From assembly GCF_905475465.1 (NCBI RefSeq), contig NC_062250.1, forward strand, positions 8,392,501 through 8,456,500: a stretch of 64,000 nucleotides of DNA, read 5' to 3'. Below the pieces are notes generated by a model, which saw only the letters and a program-made list of their open reading frames with translations, made no database searches and was not told the origin of the DNA. The translations under genes and the position numbers were made by a program. This DNA comes from Pieris napi (taxonomy: Eukaryota; Arthropoda; Insecta; Lepidoptera; Pieridae). Positions within the stretch are counted from its first letter, which is position 1. Each line of letters starts with the position of its first letter. Of the stretch, positions 21,906 to 32,350 are shown piece after piece.

Positions 21906-22129
21906 CAACCATTACACCATGTTCCACATGACATCTTAAGTAATTAATAGTACGCTTATACAAGTCTAAGGGTCGCTCTATAGAGATTCTTATGTAAAAC
22001 AATTGTTAAGGGTTAGGGTGTACTTACAAAAAAAATGCGTGGTACTTTTAAGCGCTTTAATATAAGGAAGAAGTTTTACTGATATTTGAATTCGATATTC
22101 GAAATCTACTAATGATCTTCTGATGGTCA

Positions 22130-22300
22130 ATTTTTTTTTACTAATCTGATCCTGTCTCCTTCACGGGCGGCCTTATATATGGGCCTCATATTTTGTGGAG
22201 GTACTTAACCGGGTACAAGGTATCCCCCTATATATTAATCTGCCGCGCTTTAGTAAATCCCGAAATCCCCTCTTGGGCTCCCCTACCATAATATTTCAAA
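22130..22300. repeat. GC-richer patch, probable repeat relic
   Basis: A run of CCTTCACGGGCGGCC, GGGCCTCAT, CCGGGTACAAGG and CCTCTTGGGCTCCCC in AT-rich surroundings resembles decayed retroelement coding sequence. No frame survives. Confidence 0.3.
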
Positions 22301-22759
22301 CAATTACAAGTACATAAGTGACAATATTGTCTTAAAAATACTTTCGGATATTAACGAGACATCTATATTAACATCCTAAAAAGTCTTATTTAACTGTAAT
22401 AGAAATGCGCTGTACGACCACAGCAAGCATAGAAAGAGTTGACTATGCGTTCGAAATCATACATACACTCTGATGGAGCCTAGGAGAGGTTTGGTCATTA
22501 GTATTCTTAATGGCAGCACTTTAGTGCCTTGTATCTGAAGATTAAGGCTGAGCAAAGCAGTTATTCCTATGCCCGATACGGTACGGGCTAGAACTATATT
22601 ATATTATAGAGAAAAACAATGAACCTATGGTGGCTGAACATAACTATCTCAATTCTAAGGGCTTGTGTACGAACCTCTGCACCAATGTATATTGTAAGTA
22701 TATGTCTAAACCCACGGCAAGCGTCTACTTGTCTATATATAAAAAAATATATCTTTTAT
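22301..22759. other. Non-coding stretch
   Basis: Nothing recognised. Confidence 0.5.
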
Positions 22760-22767
22760 TGTATTAG

Positions 22768-22870
22768 TAGTGTTGCCCAAAATCGGTCTTGGTCTTGTTC
22801 TTTCATTTTCGCAAGACCAAGACCAAGACTGGCCTAAGGCTCGTCTTGGTCTTGCATTTGGGCAACACTA
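22768..22870. mobile_element. 103-bp hAT-type MITE with perfect 8-bp TSD
   Basis: Terminal repeats TAGTGTTGCCCAA...TTGGGCAACACTA, flanked by identical TGTATTAG at 22760-22767 and 22871-22878. An 8-bp duplication and CAGTGTTG-like ends are typical of hAT. The interior is almost all direct and inverted GGTCTTGGTCTTG units. Confidence 0.88.
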
Positions 22871-23324
22871 TGTATTAGTAATAACTGTAAGAATAATTTG
22901 AAAAAATAATAACATCTGACTTCTGAGGCAAGATTACAAGTACCACAATTTTTTTCGTGGCAAAACATGTATCGTAAACAAAACGCGCTAGACGCAGGTG
23001 CGTAGAGTATTTAATATCAACATCATTATATTTTTATTTTCGCCATAAAACGTTTCGTTAGAAATATTCCTTCATTATCAGCTAAATAAATTAAATATTC
23101 GAGTTTTTACGGGTCCGTTTCAATGGGTGAACCAAGTTTACGAGCGCTAGACGTACCACCGATTTGATTTGATATACAATTTTATGTTTTATGTAATCAT
23201 GTTAACATTGTTGTTTAAGAATATAAAAGTATATTATTATAGAGTATTCAAATTTGTGGTTTTTGACTTTATAACTTAAAAAATATTTATTTGTTGTTGT
23301 AAAGCTGAACGTTTCATTGTTTAG

Positions 23325-23875
23325 CCCTTGGCGTTGCGTAGAGATGTAGGGTCTCTGAGCATCTTCTACCGCATTTACCGTGGATAGTATTCAGAAGAGT
23401 TGTTGAGATTAATACCTGCAGCTGAGTTTCTTCTTCGAACGGGGTAGAATACGAAATTCCACCCTTTTCACCTCGATGTCCGTCGTTCTACATCTATGTG
23501 GAACCAGCTACTCATCGATTACTAAATACTTAAGTATTTCCAAATTTCGACTATGGTCCCTTCAAGAAAAGAGCGTACTTATTCTTAAAAAGATGGATAC
23601 GCACTTACGAGCCTTTTGGCAATGTGAGTGTGCCCCATGGGCGGGGATATCACTTAACATCAAGGCCGATTTACATTATCTTAGTGTTTAGGAAAGTGCT
23701 TTAGGATAGTACTTTAGTTGAAACATGTAAACGCTACTTGCTTTAGTAAACGTTACGCTAAAGAACTTGCCTTTCAAGTTGTACTAAAGCACTCTCCTAA
23801 ACACTAAGATAATGTAAATCGGCCTTCAGGCGAGCCTCTTGCCAGTTTGCTCTCAGTTATGTAAAAAAAAATGTT
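23325..23875 (+). pseudogene. LINE family B relic, interrupted by a nested MITE
   Basis: Shares the sequence order of 35812-36090 (CTGCAGCTGAGTTTC, GGAATTCCACCC-like, GTGGAACCAGCTAC, CACTTAACATCA). The copy is split at 23662/23826 by the MITE; the 3' UTR continues CAGGCGAGCCTC...GCCAGTTTGC. Confidence 0.7.
23663..23825. mobile_element. 163-bp MITE with 3-bp TSD (TCA), nested in a LINE relic
   Basis: Inverted arms of about 45 bp start AGGCCGATTTACATTATC. TCA repeats at 23660-23662 and 23826-23828. The unoccupied target (CACTTAACATCAG) survives in sister LINE copies at 3472 and 36048, confirming the borders. Its 3-bp TSD and GGCC-like termini suggest a Harbinger relative (inference). Confidence 0.85.
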
Positions 23876-24985
23876 TATATGAGTTGCTAAGTGTATAAGG
23901 TATTTACAGAAGATGTAAAGCATCAGTAACTTTAAGTATGATTTTTTAATATTTCCTACACAAAACTATGTTTCATTGAAATTCAAACACCTATGAATCA
24001 TCAATTCCTCTACTCTGTGGGCTGTGATAGTCGCCATATTGGGTATGGAAGTAAAAACTATTCATTAAATGTCACCAAAAAGCGGTAACCTACGTAAATT
24101 AAAAACGTTCTTCTTTAATTTAACTGAATTGCTAACGATAACGGCAATTTAGTTTATTGGCAATATTTCGTATTATACACAGAAATCTCGGGCGAGAATA
24201 GTCAGGCTTGACAAGTCAGTATGTCAATAGGGTTGATTGGGAAATATGTCGCTAATAAAGTAGCAAGTAGATTACGAGGTCGCACCAGATTGAGGCCGCA
24301 GCGCTGATCGCTTCCTTTAGTCTGGAAGTTGCTGATATAATTTACTAAGAACTGTCAATTGTCATGTCACTTTGGAATTTTAATGAAACGGTAAATTACG
24401 TACCAATTGCCAATTATATTTTTACTATGGAGATGTTTCCCTTATTTAATTTTATTATAATAGACATAAAGCTTATTGAATGAAATCAGTTATTGTGTTT
24501 GGAATTTAATTTCGTGATCAATTAACAATATTACGCATAGACTAACATACTAAAAAAAGGAGCAATTCTACTGTATACTTATCAAAATTGATTTATGATT
24601 CTAATCTAGTGGTTTTATTATTGGTTTTTCTTGCTTACTTAGTCTAGGATTTGAGTTCAGAAGTTTCAGAATATTGAGGTTCTGTAAAAATAGAAGATAA
24701 TGAAATAAAGATCATACGTATTGTGTATATAGAGAAAATCGGTATAATATTAAAGTTCGAACTGATAACCTCGGCTATGAGTATCGCATGCTTATCCAAG
24801 AGTCTCCTCAAGGGTCGCTTGGTCAACGAATAAACTGATTCACACTCTAGGATATTCCTTTGTCATGGACAACCAAGCACTTCCGACATACCGCAGTAGG
24901 TAAAAATTCACTAATTTAAAAAATTACAATTGGCGATTCATTTATATACAATTTTCTAAACCTACATACCTACTACAAATAATTA
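23876..24985. other. Non-coding stretch
   Basis: Nothing recognised. The region around 24180-24330 is slightly GC-richer without a coding pattern. Confidence 0.5.
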
Positions 24986-24989
24986 AAAA

Positions 24990-25275
24990 TTTAAAAAGTA
25001 AGGTCCCTGTGGCAGTGTACCTTTAACGCTGGCAGCATTTCGCCGCTGTATTGTGATACTTATCCGTTGAGTGAGGAAAGCTCTGGGGTCACCGGTACTA
25101 TCTACCAGGCGCCAACTTAAATCTTCTATTAGCACCTATGCACTTGAACCCGGCCCAAGAGTCTCTACTCCAAAGGGAGAAAATCGTTTTGTTGAGAGAG
25201 AGTTTGAGAAAAGACTTATATTTGGGCCGTTTATTATTTTCCGCCTGCTCTGCGGCCGCCCCAGCTTATTTGCTT
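24990..25275 (-). pseudogene. LINE family C relic, minus copy
   Basis: Minus-strand sequence parallels 20840-21070 (GGAGTAGAGACTCTTGGGCC, TTAAGTTGGCGCCTGGTAGAT, CAGCGTTAAAGGTACACTGC). The frame is destroyed. Confidence 0.7.
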
Positions 25276-25407
25276 GTCCGAGGGATAATATAAATACTTA
25301 AATTAAATAAAATAACTATCGTATCTTATCTAGCTAGCTATCGTGTGTACATGTTTGGGTAGGTATGTAATTAGTAACTCAGTATATTAAAGACAATAGT
25401 CTGCCAT

Positions 25408-25600
25408 TATTATTATTATTAAAGCTTTATTAATCCACACAACAATTGGTTAGTTTGCATTTCTTAATATTAGTATTAGTTGTGTTACTATTAATTTATG
25501 TTAGATTGATTTTTCAGTGGTCTAGTATGGCCCCTTTTAGCCTCCTCCATATATTTCCATTTCTCTTTGTCTTGAGCAACATTCATACAATTTATAGTCT
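25408..25600 (-). pseudogene. LINE RT C-terminal scrap with (AAT)n tail
   Basis: Minus strand encodes VAQDKEKWKYMEEAKRG, resembling the QDREKW..LEEA tail at 10584-10889, then a 3' UTR ending in (AAT)n. Heavily truncated. Confidence 0.5.
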
Positions 25601-25812
25601 GCCATAATATACTCTTAATATAAAACTCTTTGAAGTGGCTCTTAATCTAAACTCTTTGACCTGCAAGGTAGTGATTGGTGGTCCAATATGCAACGTATCC
25701 TTCGTGCTCAAATCAAGGCTGCTATAAATTAAGATAGTGCATTGTTTATATCGTTAAAGCTAAAACTAAACTTTTTACCAATAGTTTGTTACGTATATCA
25801 TCTATATCTATA

Positions 25813-26236
25813 TCTTATATATAAAAATGAAACCCGTTTTCCGTTGTCACGACATAACATGAAAACGGCTTGACCGATTTGTCTGATTTTTTTTAATAAT
25901 ATTCCTTGAAGTACGAGGATGGTTCTTACGGAGAGAAAAATTAAAAAAAATTGAGTGAAAAGTCTAAAAACAACACTTTTCTATATTCCCATACAAAATA
26001 TTCGTAATAATACTTAAAAGTCAATTTGAACTTTAATACCATATCATAAAGTTCAAATGTTAGTGAAGGGGTTTCGGGAAGGTAAATTTTTATTTTTTGA
26101 CATAATGTATTTGTTGTCTTATCAACTTTCTTTTTTTTATCTTACTAGCTAGACCGGTGTCCCGAATAGCAGAATAAGTATTAAAAAAAATAAAGAATCG
26201 ACTGTTAGGCGGTACGATGTTCGCCAGGCCAGCTAG
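25813..26236 (+). mobile_element. Non-autonomous Helitron, family C, second copy (424 bp)
   Basis: 5' A|TCTTATATATAAAAATGAAA, 3' GCCAGGCCAGCTAG|T with a GGCG/CGCC stem upstream of the end. Shares the first ~110 bp with 16585-17055, then diverges. Confidence 0.7.
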
Positions 26237-27700
26237 TTCTTCATAAAGTCTAATTGACTTTTACAATTTAATTATATCACGGTTTTAACGTCAATTTATT
26301 TTTGGATAGCAACTATTTATAATTTTGTTAAAGAAGATAATTAAGTGATTAGATTAGCAGCTCATTTTATGATGCATTTTTAATCTAATGTTTACTAAAA
26401 TCTAATCAACTACGTGGTTGTAAAATTAAATTCATTTTAATAAAAACGCACACACATGCAGAAAACTAAGGCCAAGATAAGGGCTGTTATGTTACGTGGG
26501 TTAGATTAACTTTATGAAAACGTAAACATTTAAAACAGCTACTCATAAAAATAACAATAAAATACAGAAATATGTTTTATTCACACATGTTTAATAAAAA
26601 AGCCATACAAAATACGCAAGTTACTTAAGGTTTAGAAATGAGAAGCCTATAACACCAATAACTGAACAATGGTAACACATGAAACAGAAATAAGTTCATG
26701 TACTTACATAATAATTGAAGGGTAGCGTATTAATGAGAGTGTATTTATAAAAGCCCGCAATGTTTATGAAGAAAACTTATTAATTGGAAAGTTAATTATT
26801 TATTTTCATACTGAAAAATGACATTATAACAAGTTCATACATTTATAAGAACCACATACCGCATATGATTACATAATTACTTATAATATAAAATTCGCTT
26901 CGCAATATAACAAGTATAGCTTTTAATAAAATTGGTCAAAGGGTTTTTTTGTCAATAGTACTTACATTAATGAAAATTATTTTTTTAATCTGTCCCGATG
27001 CTAGCATTTTGTCGAGATCAACGGAGACATCAATTTGTGTTCATAATTTAAAAAAATAGACGTTAAATTGGGTATAACCGCTGTTAATAAATGCATGTAA
27101 AAATATTTTAAGCATTTTCAACTAAGCAACGAAACAATAAAGTACTAAAAATAATGTTTAATCAAATTTATAGTTCTCTGCGGTCACCACATTTAATATG
27201 TTGGAAATTCAGTGTGCTTTGATTTTGAAAGGAATTTCATTAAATCAGCTTCTACGTGGGCGGTGATTTCTCTTGTTATTTTTGGAAATAATTTCAATTA
27301 TTCTTGCGAATTATGGACAGACTAGTTAAGTGTGAAACAATCATAAACGTTGTTAAGATGATGAAATACTCGAAGGATTTATGGCGCAGATTTTATGATG
27401 TTTTGTTTTATTGTACACAAGATTAAAGCTATACACAACTAAGTTATGGTGCCGATTACTATGTTTTGATTAAAACAACAATTCATCAAATATATTCTAT
27501 TTTCGGGTTTTTAATATAACAATGTAAAATTGAAATAAAATTCAATCACTCATCTAAATGTATAAAATTCTAACAATTTCCAGGGATGCCTGCCTCTCGG
27601 CCTTCCCAATTCTTCTGCAAGTATCACATACACTGATGCTTACAATTATAACCCTTATTCTAAGCACGCTAAGATTTATTTTATAAGCACTAACTAAATA
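26237..27700. other. Non-coding stretch upstream of the receptor exon
   Basis: AT-rich, nothing recognised. Confidence 0.5.
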
Positions 27701-27704
27701 TGTC

Positions 27705-27840
27705 TATAGGCCCCGAAATGCACATGCGTCGGAGGCTCGGGCCTATACCGTAGCGTGTCTGTATCAGACGGCGCGAGACCGCTACGAGGTACGAACGAGT
27801 GCTACGGACCCGATAAAGCGCTCTCTGTATCGGAACTTTT
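27705..27840 (+). promoter_or_regulatory. GC/CpG-rich block, candidate promoter or 5' UTR of the SIFamide receptor
   Basis: A sharply GC- and CpG-rich run of ~135 bases (CGGAGGCTCGGGCC, GACGGCGCGAGACCGCTACG, GTGCTACGGACCCG) in AT-rich DNA, ending about 90 bases before the receptor start codon. CGCTACG-like words recur. No TATA or start site can be fixed. Confidence 0.35.
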
Positions 27841-27926
27841 AATACTTTTTATACGTTATTATCTTAACTATGACCTTTAATTCACTAACTTTCTACTTAA
27901 ATTTTGTGACTTAATAAGTGTGTAAA

Positions 27927-28446
27927 ATGGCTCCGATGCGTGTACCGACGGACTTTTCGGAGTTTGTGGACTTTTATAACTTTTCAACGCAGCATCCAGA
28001 GCGGCATTTTCGCCATAAAAATCATTCGCGCGACCATTCCAGGAACCACGTCGTGGACGCTTTGTCGAACTCCATAATGGAGGTGATTAATACGAGGTTT
28101 GTTCCTGAGAATGCCATTTTGCCTGACATGGAGCCCCTATCGACTCATATGGATAGTCCATTCAGTCATGATAAAATGAATATAACAATGAACAGGTCGG
28201 ATTTTGGTGTGGTTGACGACGAGTTTATCTATAGACATAATAGTGCAATGACAGCGGTCTACTGTGTGGCTTATTTGCTGGTTTTTCTTGTGGGACTTGT
28301 GGGCAATTTCTTCGTTATTGCCGTGGTGTACCGCTCGCCCCGTATGAGAACTGTGACCAATTTCTTCATCGTGAACTTAGCTGTGGCTGACATATTGGTG
28401 ATCGTGTTCTGCCTCCCGGCGACGCTCATGTCTAACATCTTTGTCC
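27927..28446 (+). CDS. SIFaR: SIFamide-type neuropeptide GPCR, first coding exon (partial gene)
   Basis: Class A G-protein-coupled receptor of the plasma membrane, best matched to the insect SIFamide receptor related to vertebrate NPFF receptors. Seen: 173 codons from ATG at 27927 (context AAAATGG; an in-frame GTG nine bases upstream is ignored). The extracellular N-terminus is about 105 residues with N-glycosylation sequons (NFS, NHS, NIT, NRS). TM1 (about 107-132) has the GLVGN motif. An intracellular loop [13 protein letters not shown] leads into TM2 (about 143-167) with NLAVAD and the [13 protein letters not shown] end. The exon ends GTCC|GTGAGT at 28446/28447 in phase 1; the split codon starts with C, fitting the Pro expected there. 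No later exon was identified in this window, so the following intron is long or later exons were missed. Confidence 0.85.
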
Positions 28447-28786
28447 GTGAGTTGTAGTTGTATTTACTTAAAATATAAAATCACAATGTTTTCGTTTTGT
28501 TAATTTTAAAATACATTCTTTATTTAAATTCGTAGACTGTCAATTTTAATTTAAACGCGGTTTTATTAAAACCTTGTTAAAGATGTAGAAAGTTTTCGTC
28601 CGTAATTGGTGTGAAAATTTTAAAAGAAAATGCTAAATTTCAAATACCTTTTTTAAGTTGTTTTAATAAAGTCCGTTGTCAAAACAGCGAATAAGCCGAA
28701 CCTTTTTGGGTAGTTTTTATTGATCTTTTAAATAGGCAAAGATGGATGTAAGCCTTTTTTGTTTATCAACCCTATCTATTGTTTCG

Positions 28787-28890
28787 CTGGGAATCGAATT
28801 GAACTTACTATAATGGCGTATACGGCGTTCTAATCGCCTCTGTGCCTATGCAACTTGACCTAAGATCGATTCCCGGCGGAACAAAAACTA
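28787..28890. repeat. tRNA-like inverted pair (possible SINE remnant)
   Basis: GTTTCGCTGGGAATCGA and, about 75 bases on, TCGATTCCCGGCGGAAC are near-perfect inverted copies. Each contains a Pol III B-box-like core (GATCGATTCCC or its complement). May be a head-to-head SINE remnant. Confidence 0.35.
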
Positions 28891-29281
28891 TTTCGAGTTG
28901 GCCAGCGCAAAAGGCCTGTCAGCTATTTGAAAAATAACCATTTAAACAGAAGCAAAAATGTGTCTGCTTATGTTTCTCACACTATGTTTGGGTAACGAAA
29001 GAATATAAATTCTTAAATTAGTTGAAGATAAAAACATAAAAATACAATCTTAGTAGTTTCAATTGTATAGATAAACTTTTTCTAGGGAAAATAAATAGCA
29101 CACAAGATGGGCAAAGCTGTCGTCGGAATCTTGATTATTTCTAAGTTGAGAAGCTTATATTTGTTGTTATTGCTTATTAAAACGTATCTTTAAACCAACT
29201 TTTATAATCAGTCAATCATTTTTATAACCCATGCTATTTCCGTATTTCCCATAACACAAAAGCTACTTGGATATTCAGGAT

Positions 29282-29425
29282 TTGAGTCACGCTAGGTAAC
29301 TCTGCTACTTCGAGAGCCGGGTCAGCAATACCCTCACGGGTGTATCCCGCCCGCATAAAGAGACTCCAGGGAACGCTTCCGCATTCTAGCGGCGCCTCCG
29401 AGGCTTAGTCTTCTGCATTCTCCTA
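29282..29425. other. GC-rich patch of unknown nature
   Basis: CGAGAGCCGGGTCAGC, CCTCACGGGTGTATCCCGCC and GCGGCGCCTCCGAGG stand out in AT-rich DNA. No open frame or known repeat recognised. Confidence 0.25.
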
Positions 29426-30317
29426 AATGTTTGTATATGATTAATAAGTATCTCAACTAAACCATACGGGTATTTGACAATTGTAAATTTTTGTACTCTG
29501 TATATAGATTTGTAGGAAAAACTTATAAATTCGGTTTTACGAGTATAATATTTTTTTGGAATAGATATACGTAATTAAACGATTTCATTACCATTTTATA
29601 TGTGTATATATAGAAAATAAGTATTTAAGGAAGTTTTTTTGCACTTTCTTGTTTAGATTCACGAGGTCTTCATTTCTACATTTATAGTTTATTTTAGTTA
29701 CTAAAACAACTTTCTTAAAAAAGTGGCTATACTGTATGAAGCCATAACAAATAAACTTTAATTTAAAAATTGCGGCTGAATCATATTTTCATTTATTACT
29801 TAATTGCTTGTTACCGAATAATGCAATATTCGAAAAAAGCTCACGTTAATTCATTAAAACTCGTGTTGAAACATTTAAATTGACAGATGCGCAACTGGAT
29901 TTAAATGTTTCTGGAATTAAAATAAACACATTTTTAGTTGTTTCGATTTCCGATTTAATGAAGTTTGGTTTGTATAAAGTTTTTGGTGTTTGGCTAAAGC
30001 GACTCGGTAATATTTGGATTTCGGTGTTTTAAAGGAAGCGATTCAATAAATTGTTTAGGGCCGCCAAGCTGACTGAGGCTATAAAGTATTTGAAACGTCG
30101 AGTCAGCTAAATAATTTGATAAATTCACATATAAATCTGTAAAAAAATTCAACCAAATTAAATATAAGAAAGCATTAATTTTTAATTATCTAGAAAATCA
30201 AATCGTCTTGATTTTATTGGATTGTTTTTTCAGGCCATCGCTTGTTATTGAGCATGTGACTTAAAAGTGACCCTTATAATGATAATTACTTTTTTAAACG
30301 AAAAGTACCAAGAAAAA

Positions 30318-30500
30318 CCAAAATCATTTATTTATATAGGTAACACAATGTACACTTATGAACGACTAAAAATAAAATACATATTTATTATTAATAAATG
30401 CTTCTAATTTTACATTTACTGCCAGTTCTCAAATCAAGGGCGTAGACCGGAAGAGAGCTGGCAATAAACTCTCCTTCTCTCCTTCTCTTCTTATCTGTTT
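30318..30500 (-). repeat. Truncated LINE 3' end, relative of the intact LINE
   Basis: Very similar to 21694-21905 (GGTAACACAATGTACACTTA, GCCAGTTCTCAAATCAAGGGC on the plus strand). Truncated within the 3' UTR. Confidence 0.65.
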
Positions 30501-30802
30501 TATATTAATTAAAACACTTTTTAAGCCAAAATATTCGTATTGATACCTCTCTATATATCAAGTTGATACCATGTAATGAAAATAGATAATGCTTTAGTTA
30601 ATAACGGTGCAATTTACTTTTCGTAATGAACGGGCGTAATTGAGAAGAATCTAGCACAGAGCGCTTTTACATACTTCATTAATAAAAAAAGCTTCATTAA
30701 TACAAAATTCAAAAGAGGAAGAAATTGTCATCAATTTATTTACTTTCATTTTTATGTACACTATAAAATATTATATTTTATATATATATTTTACGCGATC
30801 AA

Positions 30803-31051
30803 TTGGAGGTCCTTAAAAGTACTCAAGTTGTTAACTCAATTAGAGAAGTTGAAGGAATAACGAAAGCACAAAGGGAAACACCTGCTTCCATTATAGAACG
30901 AATGAAGCTCAATTTTAACGCACTCATTCACGGAGCGGGTCGACGTCCCTTTGAAATCATTACAAATGTAAGACTTGTAAAGCAAATTTTTATTAATGAC
31001 AATAGTATTATAGATTATTTTTTACATCATACCGTACATGTTTGGATTTAA
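30803..31051 (+). other. Unassigned open frame (82 codons)
   Basis: Open without an ATG near its start (first codon is TTG). The predicted peptide is hydrophilic in its first two thirds (EVEGITKAQRETPASIIERMKL) and matches nothing I recognise. May be a decayed transposon fragment. Confidence 0.2.
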
Positions 31052-31194
31052 GATATGCCGGTTTGCCGACTGTTCCATGATAAGAGTATGTTAAATGCTT
31101 TGACGTTAAGGTTTAAACTCATGGCTTAGAGCTGTATTCATATCAATGTTTTTATATAAATAAAAATAGGCCCCTTCCCATCTACATGGAACCA

Positions 31195-31490
31195 ACCACA
31201 GAGCTGGTGCGGCTTGTGATGCGGCTGAAAAAGCTAAAACCTGCAAATACAAGGGTCTAGGCTCCGAATATGATTTTCTCCCATTTGGTGTCGAGACCCT
31301 TGGTCCGTGGGGTCCTAACGCTATATGGCTTTTTGAAGAAATATCAAAAAGGTTAGTTGACATCAAAGGAGACCTAAGATCTGGCAGCTACCTCGGACAA
31401 AGATTTAGTCTAGCTATTCAAAGGGGATACGCTGCCAGTATCTTCGGAACATTGCCTAAAGGGACTTCTTTTAATAATATATTTTAGTTA
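31195..31490 (+). pseudogene. LINE family C relic (best preserved copy)
   Basis: One plus frame stays open over ~95 codons: AAEKAKTCKYKGLGSEYDFL, PFGVETLGPWGPNAI, DIKGDLRSGSYLGQRFSLAIQRGYAASIFGTLP. This is the C-terminal tail after the RT domain in a non-LTR retrotransposon. The RT itself is missing. Confidence 0.75.
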
Positions 31491-32160
31491 TTATATTTTA
31501 AGGTGAATTATTGTTTTTATTGTTCATTTTTTTTGTATGAATAAGCTAGGTTTAATTATGATTTACTGATATTTCGTTTGTAATTTTTTTAAGTTACTAT
31601 ATGAAAAATAACAATAGTATATTTGCATTAAAAAGTACTATTATTTATTTCACTTTGCATAACAATAAAAAAGTGTTTTTAGAACTCTCTGGGGTGAATT
31701 CTATTCTCATTTTCATAAAACCCCCTTCGTTAGCGAGTATGCTTCGAGTGCAGACTCCACCTATCCGTTTTCTTGATTTTATTTTTTGTTCATTTCATTC
31801 GTATAAAGTTGGTATAATCCATGCTCCGTAATTAAGTTAAATAAATGAATAGCTGTTCTGTCAACAGCCTTGAGCGTACTGTAGGCACATTAGGTGGATT
31901 GTCGTAATAAAAGTAAAGATAAAAGATACGGTGTCAGTGACCTTGGTTTGGACGTATTGGCTTTTGTTTCTATTAATAGATAAGCTTTTATTTCGGACAA
32001 GTATTTTGTTTGTATAAATCTGAGGCAGTTCTTTTAACGTGGGAATCATCCTCTTTAGCAGGGGAAGTTTCGTAAACAGTTTTATTGATACAATTAATGC
32101 TTTTTGCGAAGAATTCAATTAGTCAAAAATAAGATAAGATAAAGAATACTAATATATTTA
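31491..32160. other. Non-coding stretch
   Basis: Nothing recognised. Confidence 0.5.
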
Positions 32161-32164
32161 CAGA

Positions 32165-32350
32165 AGTGTTAAGACTCTCATCACTGAGGTCGTAGGTCGG
32201 CTGTGCACCGATGGACTTGTAGTCGGCGTGCGTCAGGCACAGGAGGGTGACCACCTACTTGTCTATTAGATTGAAACATGATCATGAAACAGATACCTAC
32301 AGAAATCTGAGGCCCAGACCTAAAAAGTTTGTGGCACCACTGAATTTTGT
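32165..32350 (+). repeat. tRNA-derived SINE, degenerate copy
   Basis: Matches 37803-38045 (CGTAGGTCGGCTGTGCACC, GACCACCTACTTGTCTATTAGATT, ATCATGAAACAGAT, AATCTGAGGCC). The B box is disrupted by deletion. Confidence 0.65.

Larger units (their letters stand above)
28447..30315. other. Probable receptor intron, mostly featureless
   Basis: Starts with the GTGAGT donor. Contains the tRNA-like inverted pair at 28787-28890 and a GC-richer patch at 29282-29425. No second exon was found. Confidence 0.45.

Noticed and set aside
27918..27926. GTG start for the receptor exon
   Set aside because: Animal initiation is at ATG; 27927 has good context.
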